The notes below the pieces were generated by a model. It was not told where the DNA came from and did not search any database. It was given only the letters and a program-made list of their open reading frames with translations. Shown here piece by piece: positions 28,427-35,528 of a stretch of DNA of 64,000 nt. The DNA lies in NCBI RefSeq assembly GCF_016522505.1, contig NZ_JAEHOH010000006.1:186001-250000 (forward strand), given 5' to 3'. This DNA is from Leucobacter chromiisoli (GTDB taxonomy: Bacteria; Actinomycetota; Actinomycetes; Actinomycetales; Microbacteriaceae). Within the stretch, counting starts at the first letter, position 1; every line of letters begins with the position of its first letter. The translations under genes were made by a program, and so were the position numbers.

Positions 28427-29425
28427 CTGAGCCCGCGGTCGCTGCTTCCGACGGTCGCGACGGCAGCGGCGGCGCTGCTGCTCGCGGCGTGCGGGCCGGT
28501 GAACGCCGGCAGCGGCGGGGCTGGTGAGCACGGTCGAACCGCTCGGCCTCGACGAGGGGCTCACCGTGTCGGTGCACACCGAGGACGGTGCGGTGCAGTT
28601 GGAGGGCGCGCCCGGCCCCTGGCTCGCGCAGAGCGCGGAGGTGTGGGAGGGCGTCGGCAGGCAGATCGAGGTGAGCGGGATCCGGGCGACTCCCGAACTG
28701 GCGGAGCTGCGCGTCGCCGACGAGTTGCACGTTTCCGAGGCGACCGAGATCGCGGAGCCGATGCTCTCGGGCAGCGGGATGCGGCTCGCCGTGAGCAGCG
28801 GTCTCCTGCAGTTCGGCGAGGGAGCCGACGGCGCGGCCGCGAGGGATCTTCTCGCGAGCCTCGACGACGACACCGTCGCGCGCGTGCAGTCGAGCTGGGC
28901 GGGGGAGGGCGTGATCCACATCAGGACGGGGGCGCGGGACGACCTCCTCCCGATCGCGCGCGCGGTCGGGGAACTCCCCGAGGCGTCCGTCTTCGACACC
29001 ATCGGGCTCTTCTCCGGTTCCTCCGCGGGGGCGGAGGAACCCCTGGACGGCGGCGTCGACTGGGGCGGAGCGGCCGGGGCGCGGCGTTCTCCGTGTACGC
29101 GCCGCCGACGGAGCTGCTCGAGCGCACCGCGGCCGGCGTGGCCGTCGCCGAGACCGCCCAGGTCGAGTCGGTGCAGATGGCCCGCGACCGGCTCGAGGTG
29201 ACGGTGAGCGCCGCCGTCTCCCCGGGGGCGCTCTCCGACTTCGCCCCGACGCTCAAGGCCGCGGCCCGCGCGGGGGACTGGGTCTGCGTCGAGCCCGCCG
29301 GGCAGAGATCGCTCTGCGTCACCGCCGCGGACTCCCTCGGCGACGAGGAACTGCAGGATCACGAGCGCGAGGGCGGGCCGGCCTTCATCCACGCCTGGAA
29401 CGCCGCGTCACCCCTCGGCGGGTGA
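28427..29425 (+). pseudogene. Frame-disrupted lipoprotein gene of unknown function
   Basis: Reading from CTG 28427 gives a clear lipoprotein signal (ATAAAALLLAACG) but no ATG, GTG or TTG start in frame before the upstream stop at 28352. Near 28510-28524 the coding frame moves by one base, and a continuous acidic protein sequence runs in the new frame to about 29085. Near 29085-29095 the frame returns to the original and continues to TGA 29425 (FSVYAPPTELLERTAAG...). Joined, the product would be about 330 residues, exported and lipid-anchored. No domain recognised. Two compensating frame changes plus a missing start suggest decay, or sequencing errors in G-runs. PGAP-like tools may call only 28524-29201. 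Confidence 0.55.
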
Positions 29426-29432
29426 GCCCGGC

Positions 29433-29504
29433 GGTTGCTCTGTTGTTCTGTTGTTCTGTTGTTCTGTTGCTCTGTTGTTCTGTTGTTCTGTTGCTCTGCT
29501 GCCC
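29433..29504. repeat. 8-bp tandem repeat (TGTTGTTC), about 9 units
   Basis: Perfect or one-mismatch units from 29441 to 29496 (TGTTGTTC, variant TGTTGCTC), with degenerate units at each end. AT content is far above the surroundings. It fills most of the gap between the disrupted lipoprotein gene and the stop of the DUF222/HNH gene. The period is not a multiple of 3. Confidence 0.9.
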
Positions 29505-29522
29505 GGCCGGAATTCGCTACGT

Positions 29523-31211
29523 CTACGGCGACCATTCGTCCGTGCGCGGAGCGGGTCTGAACATGACGCGGCTCGGCGGCTTCTCGGTGTAGCTCCGCCC
29601 GGTGGGGCTCGACCACTCGAGCACTCCGCCGGCCTGCTGCTTCACCCGCCAGCCCGTGTGGTGCTTGAGCGTGTGGTGCCCCCGGCAGAGGTGGGCCAGA
29701 TTCGCCGTCGAGGTCTCACCGCCGAGCGCGGCGTCGACGGTGTGGTCGAGGTCGCAGCGGGCGATCGGCGCTCGGCATCCGGGGAACCGGCAGTGCAGAT
29801 CCCGGGCGCCGAGGAACCGCCGCATCTGCTCGGAGGCGCGATAGCGATCGACCGAGAGCACATCGCCCGTCAGCGGATGCACGGAGATCTCCTCCCAGTG
29901 CGGGGCACGAGCGGCGAGCCGCCGAGCGGAAGCCGCGTCGATGGGGCCGTAGCCGACCAGGTGCGGTGGATCGAACGGTTCCCCGACCGCGGTGCGGGCG
30001 GCGCTATCGTCGCCATGCCCATCGCGCTCGCCCCTGCGCTCGCCGCTGCTCTCGCCCCTGCTCTCGCCGGGTCCGGGCGGGAACAGGATCTCGGCCGGGA
30101 GCACGACCTGCACTCTCGCCTGAATAGCGCCGATTCTTCGGGGCGAAGGTCTTCGATCGGCTTCCCATTCGGCGCTCGAGGGAGCCGAGGAGGCGGGCGA
30201 ACCACGGGACGCCGAGACACCGGCCGCGGGATCGGCCGGGAGCCCGGCGGGAGGATCCTCGTCCAGCGAGGGGATGTTCATCAGCGCGAGGTCGGCGAGC
30301 AGATCCGCCCGGATCTCGTCGAGCGTGCGGGGCGCTTCAGGAGCCTGTGCGGCACGGCCGTGCGGGGCATGGTCCGCGAAGACCGATGAGTTCCGCGGAA
30401 CGGGCAGACTCTGCAAAGCGGCGCGGCTCCGCAGGGCGGCAGGGCCCTGCAAGGGTGCACGGCTCTGCAAAGCGGTGCGGCTCTGCGATGTGGCGCGATC
30501 CCGAGACGCCGCCGCGCGGGCATGCGAAACCTCTCGACCCAAGGCGGTGAGCCGGTGGTAGATCCCGTAGGCCTCCACCGCCGGGAGGTGGGCGACGAGG
30601 TCGGCCATGCCGTCCTCGCGGTCGATGATGAATACGCGACGAAGCCTGCTGGCGGCGGCGTGACGCTCGTCGAGGGAGGTCTCGGCGAAGCGTTCGGCCA
30701 GCCTGCGGGCGACGGGGTGCAGACGGTTGGGCGTCTCCTCGATGGCGACGGGGAGCACGGCCTCCTCATACCGCGCCCGCCTGATCACGCCGTCGGGCCC
30801 GTCGGAGGAACCGATCACCGCGCCCGCGTCGCAGATGACCGTCGTGTGTCGGTAGGACAGATCACCCGCGCGGAGCGCCTCGAAGACCCCGGCGTAGTGA
30901 CGGGTGAGGGTGCGCGCGTGATCCAGGTGCTTCTCCGCCGTGCGTTCGCTCATGCGCAGAGCCGCGGCGACCTCGGCTCGTACGGCGCGGTAGGCGAGTT
31001 CGGCGCCGGATCCCGTCGGAACGCTGCTGTCGGCGCCGTCGCTCTCGGCGGAGGCGATGTCGAAGGCCTCTGCGAGTAGGGCCACCCGGTCGGCCTCGGC
31101 CTCGCGGATGCGGCGCTCGACCGATTCGAGCCTGGACACCACGGAGTCGAGCGCGAGGATGCTCGCGTTCGGGATCTCGTGCGGTGCGTTCATAGGGACA
31201 GTGTCGACCAT
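29523..31211 (-). CDS. DUF222 / HNH endonuclease domain protein
   Basis: 562 residues. The N-terminal DUF222 region (about 1-230; AALRMSERTAEKHLDHA, YRHTTVICDAG) is joined by a repetitive linker to a C-terminal HNH nuclease domain (about 470-545) with CRFPGC, DLDHTVDAALGG, NLAHLC and RGHHTLKH. These supply the zinc cysteines and HNH catalytic residues. The linker (about 235-400) is low-complexity and encoded by two tandem repeats. Family members occur in many copies in actinobacteria; their role is unknown, possibly mobile. ATG 31211 or 31193 may be the start; neither has a ribosome site. Confidence 0.85.
   Translation of the reverse strand: MVDTVPMNAPHEIPNASILALDSVVSRLESVERRIREAEADRVALLAEAFDIASAESDGADSSVPTGSGAELAYRAVRAEVAAALRMSERTAEKHLDHARTLTRHYAGVFEALRAGDLSYRHTTVICDAGAVIGSSDGPDGVIRRARYEEAVLPVAIEETPNRLHPVARRLAERFAETSLDERHAAASRLRRVFIIDREDGMADLVAHLPAVEAYGIYHRLTALGREVSHARAAASRDRATSQSRTALQSRAPLQGPAALRSRAALQSLPVPRNSSVFADHAPHGRAAQAPEAPRTLDEIRADLLADLALMNIPSLDEDPPAGLPADPAAGVSASRGSPASSAPSSAEWEADRRPSPRRIGAIQARVQVVLPAEILFPPGPGESRGESSGERRGERDGHGDDSAARTAVGEPFDPPHLVGYGPIDAASARRLAARAPHWEEISVHPLTGDVLSVDRYRASEQMRRFLGARDLHCRFPGCRAPIARCDLDHTVDAALGGETSTANLAHLCRGHHTLKHHTGWRVKQQAGGVLEWSSPTGRSYTEKPPSRVMFRPAPRTDEWSP
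30027..30074. repeat. 12-bp tandem repeat, 4 units, inside the DUF222/HNH gene
   Basis: Units at 30027, 30039, 30051 and 30063 share CTCGCC followed by a variable half. On the coding strand they give a Gly-Glu-Arg/Ser-rich linker (GESRGESSGERRGER). Confidence 0.75.
30410..30498. repeat. 18-bp tandem repeat, 5 units, inside the DUF222/HNH gene
   Basis: Imperfect units begin at 30410, 30428, 30446, 30464 and 30482 (CTCTGCAAAGCGGTGCGG-like). They encode six-residue repeats such as ALQSRA in the interdomain linker; the frame is preserved. Confidence 0.8.
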
Positions 31212-31484
31212 GCCACTGACATCGGAGGGCCCGATACGCTCGGATTCGGGCGGATCTCGGAAGATTCTGGTCCAAAGATTCTTCGGAATGTTTGTCCTTC
31301 ACGGATGTAGCTCCTGTGCCGAGAGTATGCATCTGTGGATAAGACGCGACAATCCACAGCAGCCATGGAACGGAGGCGCGGAACGGTGCCGCGGAACGGT
31401 GCCGCGGAACGGCAGCGCGAAACAGTGCCGCGAAACACACCCCACGGCGGGAATGGATCCCGAGCCGAGTGCGTTGCCCTGAAG
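31212..31484. other. Intergenic region with spaced inverted repeat (31333-31359)
   Basis: Gap between divergent DUF222/HNH and dsbA-type genes. CTGTGGAT (31333-31340) and ATCCACAG (31352-31359) form a perfect 8-bp inverted repeat with an 11-base spacer. The left part includes TGTGGATAA, which matches the DnaA-box consensus on the minus strand. AAGATTCT occurs twice, at 31261 and 31275. No convincing promoter was identified. Confidence 0.5.
31368..31432. repeat. 13-bp tandem repeat, 5 units
   Basis: Units of the form GAACGGTGCCGCG start at 31368, 31381, 31394, 31407 and 31420; the second and third are identical. The array lies just upstream of the FrnE-type gene. Confidence 0.88.
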
Positions 31485-32168
31485 GTGACTGAGAAGATCC
31501 GCGTCGACATCTGGTCGGACATCGCATGCCCCTGGTGCTACATCGGCAAGCACCGTTTCGAGCAGGGGGTCTCGGTCTTCGCCGAGCAGCATCCCGACGT
31601 CGAGATCGAGGTCGAGAGCCACAGCTACGAGCTCGCGCCCGACACCCCGGAAGGATTCTCGGGCGGAGAGGTCGACTTCCTCGTGAAGCACAAGGGGATG
31701 CCTCGCGAGCGGGTCGAGGAGATGCTCGCCGAGATGACCCGCCTCGGAGCCTCCGACGGCATCGGCTTCCGCTTCGACGCGCTCCGGCACGTGAACACCC
31801 GGCGCGCGCATCGGCTGCTCCACCTCGCGAAGGCCGAGGGCAGGCAGGCCGAGGTGCAGGAGCGCCTGTTCGCCGCCTACTTCGCGGAGGGTGAGGACCT
31901 GTCGGATCCCGAGACGCTCGCGGCGCTCGCCGCGGAGGCCGGGCTCGATCGTGAGGCCGCACGGGCGGCCCTCGACGACGAGTCGCTCGGTGACGCCGTG
32001 GACGCCGACATCACGCGGGCGCGCATGCTCGGCGTGAGCGGGGTGCCGTTCTTCCTGTTCGACCAGAAGTACGCCGTCCCCGGCGCGCAGCCCGCGGACA
32101 CGTTCGCGGATGTGCTGGGACAGGTGCTTCAGCTCGCTCGCGGCGACGAGCGGCGGGATGCCCGGTAG
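31485..32168 (+). CDS. DsbA-family thiol oxidoreductase (FrnE-like)
   Basis: 227 residues, cytosolic (no signal sequence). The thioredoxin-fold active site CPWC is at 15-18 (DIACPWCYIGK), and the cis-proline loop reads GVSGVPFFLF, as in the FrnE/2-hydroxychromene-2-carboxylate isomerase-like branch. These proteins act as disulfide oxidoreductases or isomerases under stress. GTG 31485 gives the usual family N-terminus; AAGG directly before it is too close for a normal ribosome site. It precedes a small Cys-rich protein. Confidence 0.88.
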   Translation: MTEKIRVDIWSDIACPWCYIGKHRFEQGVSVFAEQHPDVEIEVESHSYELAPDTPEGFSGGEVDFLVKHKGMPRERVEEMLAEMTRLGASDGIGFRFDALRHVNTRRAHRLLHLAKAEGRQAEVQERLFAAYFAEGEDLSDPETLAALAAEAGLDREAARAALDDESLGDAVDADITRARMLGVSGVPFFLFDQKYAVPGAQPADTFADVLGQVLQLARGDERRDAR

Positions 32169-32200
32169 GGGGCCTGTGGTCGGTGGCGCATGGCATGGTT

Positions 32201-32268
32201 GCTCGATGGAGCAGGACGCTCGGTAGAGCAGGACGCTCGATAGAGCAGGATGCCCGGTGGAACAGGGT
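32201..32268. repeat. 17-bp tandem repeat, 4 units
   Basis: Units at 32201-32217, 32218-32234, 32235-32251 and 32252-32268 (GCTCGATAGAGCAGGAC-like). The last is the most degenerate and abuts the -10 candidate of the next gene. Confidence 0.85.
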
Positions 32269-32270
32269 GG

Positions 32271-32298
32271 TAGATTCCGGATGAGGACGGGGAGAGGA
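32271..32298 (+). promoter_or_regulatory. Promoter -10 and ribosome site of the small Cys-rich gene
   Basis: TAGATT at 32271-32276 and a purine-rich site GGGGAGAGGA ending at 32298, five bases before ATG 32304. Both support real expression of the 71-codon gene. Confidence 0.5.
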
Positions 32299-32303
32299 CC
32301 CAT

Positions 32304-32519
32304 ATGAGTGAGAAGACGAGGATCGGCGCGGAGACTTCCGAGGCGAGCGTCGAGGATCGAGCCGAGGCGGGCGTCGGCGGCGAGCCGGCCGGGGAACCCG
32401 CCGAGGCCGGCTTCGCGGGGATCGCGTCCTTCGCGGATGCCGAGTCGCGCGAGATCCTGAACCTGCTGGGCGACGACGCGGGCGGATCCTGCTGCGGCGG
32501 GAGCTGCTGCAGCGCCTGA
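32304..32519 (+). CDS. Small acidic protein with Cys-rich C-terminus, unknown function
   Basis: 71 residues. An acidic Ala/Glu-rich first half leads to a short amphipathic segment (SFADAESREILNLLG) and a tail GGSCCGGSCCSA with four cysteines as two CC pairs. The pattern could bind a metal, form disulfides, or mimic a modified-peptide core; no modification enzyme lies nearby. It has its own -10 and a good ribosome site, and it follows a CPWC thiol oxidoreductase. I do not recognise a family. Coding support: promoter, ribosome site and high-GC third positions. Confidence 0.65.
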   Translation: MSEKTRIGAETSEASVEDRAEAGVGGEPAGEPAEAGFAGIASFADAESREILNLLGDDAGGSCCGGSCCSA

Positions 32520-32550
32520 CGCGCTCGGACGGGCCCGGCACCGCCTACCG

Positions 32551-32622
32551 GGCCGCGTCGGCCGTGCCCGGACGGCCGGACCGCGTCGGCCGGACCGTGT
32601 CGGCCGTGCCCGGACGGCCGGG
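32551..32622. repeat. 30-bp direct repeat, two copies spaced 42 bp
   Basis: Copies at 32551-32580 and 32593-32622 differ at a few bases. They lie in the 189-base gap before the ABC-F gene, which otherwise holds only that gene's promoter. Confidence 0.75.
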
Positions 32623-32693
32623 CCGCGCCTGCCGTGCCGCAACTGCATGAGCGCGCCTGCGCGATCCCGCCCTGCCCGCTCAGGTGCGGCGGC

Positions 32694-32699
32694 TAGGCT
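32694..32699 (+). promoter_or_regulatory. -10 hexamer of the ABC-F gene
   Basis: TAGGCT nine bases before ATG 32709. Transcription would begin two or three bases before the ATG, a nearly leaderless message; GAGGGG in between is too close to act as a normal ribosome site. Confidence 0.5.
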
Positions 32700-32708
32700 T
32701 GAGGGGTT

Positions 32709-34586
32709 ATGGCGCATCTTCTGGGGGCCGAGGCCCTGCACCTCGAGGTTCCGACCAAGGTCGTGTTCGACTCCGTGACGCTGGGCGTCGCCGAGGGCGA
32801 CCGCATCGGCATCGTCGGCCGCAACGGCGACGGCAAGTCGAGCCTGCTCATGATGCTCGCGGGGCGTCGCGAGCCCGACGGCGGTCAGGTGACCGTGCGG
32901 GGCGGCACGACGATCGGCGTGCTGGATCAGGCCGACGTGTTCGACGAGGGCGAGACGGTGGGCCACGCGGTCGTCGGCGACCGGCCCGAGTACGAGTGGG
33001 CGGGGGATCCGCGCACCCGCGACGTGATCGCCGGGCTCGTCGGCGATCTCGCCTGGGACGCTCCCGTGGACGCGCTCTCCGGCGGCCAGCGACGACGCGT
33101 GGCGCTCGCGCGGCTGCTCGTGGGGGAGTGGGACGTCCTCGCGCTCGACGAGCCGACCAACCATCTGGACGTCGAGGCGATCGCCTGGCTCGCGGATCAC
33201 CTGAAGCGGCGCTGGCCCGCGGGGCAGGGCGCCCTGCTCGTCGTGACGCACGACCGCTGGTTCCTCGACGAGGTCTGCACCGACACGTGGGAGGTGCACG
33301 ACCGCATCGTCGAGCCCTTCGAGGGCGGCTACGCGGCGTACATCCTGCAGCGCGTCGAGCGCGACCGGCAGGCCGCGGCGATCGAGCAGAAGCGGCAGAA
33401 CCTCGCCCGCAAGGAGCTGGCGTGGCTGCGCCGCGGCGCGCCCGCCCGCACCTCGAAGCCGAAGTTCCGGATCGACGCCGCGAACCAGCTCATCGCCGAC
33501 GTGCCGGAGGTGCGCGACAAGGTGACGCTGCAGTCGATGGCGGTGCAGCGCCTCGGCAAGGAGGTCGTGAACCTCGTCGACGCCGGCGTGGCGTATCCGA
33601 GCCCCGAAACCGCCGGGAACGGTGAGCCCGAAGCGAAGACGATCCTCGAAGACGTGACGTGGCTGCTCGCCCCCGGTGAGCGAACGGGGATCCTGGGGGT
33701 GAATGGCGCGGGCAAATCGACGCTGCTCGGCCTCATCGCGGGCACGGTCGAGCCGACGAGCGGCCGGGTGAAGCGCGGCAAGACCGTGAAGGTCGCCACG
33801 CTCACGCAGCGCCTCGACGAGCTCGAGGAGCATCTGAACGAGCCCGTGCGCGTGGTCATTGGGCGGTTGCGCACGAGCTTCACGGTCGGCACCGGCTCGA
33901 AGGCGCAGGAGCTCACGCCCGGGCAGCTGCTCGAGCGCATGGGCTTCACGAGCGCGCAGCTGTCGACGCCGGTGAAGGATCTCTCGGGCGGCCAGAAGCG
34001 CCGCCTGCAGCTGCTGCTCATCCTGCTGGACCAGCCGAACGTGCTGATCCTCGATGAACCGACCAACGATCTCGACACCGACATGCTCGCGGCGATGGAG
34101 GATCTGCTCGACTCGTGGCCCGGCACGCTCATCGTGGTGTCGCACGACCGGTACTTCCTGGAGCGCGTGACGGATCAGCAGTACGCGATCCTGGATCGGC
34201 ACCTGCGGCATCTGCCCGGGGGAGTGGACGAGTACCTGAAGCTGCGCGCGGCCGAGGATCGGGCGCGGGAGCGCGCGCAGGATGGGGCGCGGGAGCGCGG
34301 GGGAACCGCTCCCGGAACCGCCGGACGGCCCGAGAAGGTCGACCGTCCCCGGACGAACGTGCTGTCCGGCGCCGAGCTGCGCGCGGCAGAGAAAGAGCTC
34401 GCCTCGGTCGAGCGGAAGATGGAGCGGCTGCAGGCCGACGCGGCGAAGGCGCGCACCGGTCTCGCCGAGCTCGACCAGAGCGACTACGCGCTGCTGAACG
34501 CCGAGATGGTGAAGATCACCGCGATCGAGGACGAGGTCGCGGCGCTGGAGGATCGCTGGCTGGAACTCTCCGAGCAGCTCGGATAG
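32709..34586 (+). CDS. ABC-F family ATP-binding protein (Uup/EttA-like ribosome factor)
   Basis: 625 residues with two ATPase domains and no membrane segment. Domain 1: Walker A GRNGDGKSS at 37-45, LSGGQRRRVALA signature, LALDEPTNHLD. Domain 2: GVNGAGKST at 330-338, LSGGQKRRLQLL, LILDEPTNDLD. An inter-domain linker and a basic/coiled-coil C-terminal tail (about 540-625) match the Uup branch. ABC-F proteins act on the ribosomal E site or resolve stalled states; some give antibiotic resistance, but nothing here points to a specific drug. Confidence 0.9.
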   Translation: MAHLLGAEALHLEVPTKVVFDSVTLGVAEGDRIGIVGRNGDGKSSLLMMLAGRREPDGGQVTVRGGTTIGVLDQADVFDEGETVGHAVVGDRPEYEWAGDPRTRDVIAGLVGDLAWDAPVDALSGGQRRRVALARLLVGEWDVLALDEPTNHLDVEAIAWLADHLKRRWPAGQGALLVVTHDRWFLDEVCTDTWEVHDRIVEPFEGGYAAYILQRVERDRQAAAIEQKRQNLARKELAWLRRGAPARTSKPKFRIDAANQLIADVPEVRDKVTLQSMAVQRLGKEVVNLVDAGVAYPSPETAGNGEPEAKTILEDVTWLLAPGERTGILGVNGAGKSTLLGLIAGTVEPTSGRVKRGKTVKVATLTQRLDELEEHLNEPVRVVIGRLRTSFTVGTGSKAQELTPGQLLERMGFTSAQLSTPVKDLSGGQKRRLQLLLILLDQPNVLILDEPTNDLDTDMLAAMEDLLDSWPGTLIVVSHDRYFLERVTDQQYAILDRHLRHLPGGVDEYLKLRAAEDRARERAQDGARERGGTAPGTAGRPEKVDRPRTNVLSGAELRAAEKELASVERKMERLQADAAKARTGLAELDQSDYALLNAEMVKITAIEDEVAALEDRWLELSEQLG

Positions 34587-34589
34587 CAC

Positions 34590-34631
34590 CGGCGACCGGG
34601 GCCGGTCGCCGACCGCGCTGTGATCGCGGTC
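34590..34631 (+). terminator. Two tandem hairpins after the ABC-F gene
   Basis: Hairpin 1: 8-bp stem 34590-34597 with 34604-34611. Hairpin 2: 7-bp stem GACCGCG (34611-34617) with CGCGGTC (34625-34631). The rest of the gap to 34812 shows no gene. Confidence 0.6.
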
Positions 34632-34824
34632 GGACCGCACTCGGGCGCGCTCGGATAAGCGCTGCGATCGCGATCAGGCCGGACAGATCGCCCTCAGGCC
34701 GTGGCCAGGTGCAGCGTCGTGAGACAGATCAGCGGGTCGGCGCGGCCGGGGCGGGAATCAGACGGGAGGGGGAAAGCGCGCACCCCTCGCCCGCCCTCTG
34801 CCGCAGTTTCGCTAGGATCGGCGT

Positions 34825-35499
34825 GTGCAGGGCGAGACGGATCTGAGAGTCGCGCGCCCGAAGCGATGGCTGGGACCGGCGCGGGTGCTCCTCGGCGTGG
34901 TCGTGCTCGGGATCCTCGTGCACGCCTACCTGCTCGAGGCCGCGGCCGGGAACCCGAGCCCCTTCGACTACTTCGGCTACTTCACGAACCTGACCAGCCT
35001 GCTCACCTGCGGGCTGCTGATCACATCGGGGGCGCTGCTCTGGATCGGTCGCACGGAGCGGCGTGATGCCGCGGATCGCCCGGTCCCGTCCTGGCTCGCG
35101 CCGGCGCGAGCCGCGGCGGCGACGTGCATGCTCGTCGTCGGCGTCGTCTACAGCGTGCTCGTCCCGGGCACCGGATCCGCGCCTCCGTGGGTGAGCGCTG
35201 CACTGCACCTCGTGTTCCCGCTGCTCGTGCTCCTCGACTGGCTGGTCCCCGACGGATCCCGGCCGCCGCGCTGGCGCGACCTCTGGATCGTGCTGCCGTA
35301 CCCGCTGGCGTGGCTCACGGTCGTGCTGATCCGCGGGGTCACCGACGGGTGGGTTCCCTACGGGTTCCTGCTCCCCGAGCGCGGGATCGCGTCGCTCGTC
35401 CTGCACATCGCGGGCCTCCTCCTCGCGCTCCTCGCCGCCGCGCTGCTCGTCTGGGCGGGGGCCCGGATCCCGCCTCGTACCGCCCGGCGCGAGGCATGA
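34825..35499 (+). CDS. Pr6Pr family membrane protein
   Basis: 224 residues with six predicted membrane helices. The family features FDYFGYFTNLTSLL, HLVFPLLVLLDWL and YPLAWL...GWVPYGFL are present. Function unknown; FAR-17a/AIG1-like relatives in eukaryotes hydrolyse unusual lipids, which is only a distant hint. GTG 34825 lies exactly six bases after TAGGAT (34813-34818) and no ribosome site is present, so the message is probably leaderless. Convergent with the glycogen operon without a visible terminator. Confidence 0.85.
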   Translation: MQGETDLRVARPKRWLGPARVLLGVVVLGILVHAYLLEAAAGNPSPFDYFGYFTNLTSLLTCGLLITSGALLWIGRTERRDAADRPVPSWLAPARAAAATCMLVVGVVYSVLVPGTGSAPPWVSAALHLVFPLLVLLDWLVPDGSRPPRWRDLWIVLPYPLAWLTVVLIRGVTDGWVPYGFLLPERGIASLVLHIAGLLLALLAAALLVWAGARIPPRTARREA

Positions 35500-35528
35500 G
35501 GCGTGACCCGCGAGAGTGCTGAGGATCC

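Noticed and set aside
29433..29504. CRISPR array
   Set aside because: Units are 8 bp and contiguous without spacers; no cas genes in the window.
31334..31342. DnaA box as part of a replication origin
   Set aside because: Only one consensus match and one inverted half; no dnaA, dnaN or cluster of boxes nearby.
32304..32519. Thiopeptide or lanthipeptide precursor
   Set aside because: The Cys-rich end is suggestive, but no cyclodehydratase, lanthionine synthetase, radical-SAM enzyme or exporter is present nearby; kept as unknown.
28411..32708. Integrated phage or genomic island with attachment sites
   Set aside because: No integrase, transposase or tRNA target, and no flanking direct repeat was found; the segment is called accessory only because of its gene content and repeats.
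31299..34640. A very long open frame (1113 codons) antisense to the ABC-F gene
   Set aside because: Shadow of the high-GC codon pattern on the coding strand; composition is Arg/His/Asp/Gln-biased, no domain, and the sense strand encodes a complete ABC-F protein.
35500..35528. Terminator between the Pr6Pr gene and the glycogen operon
   Set aside because: No stem of useful length could be paired in this 29-base gap.
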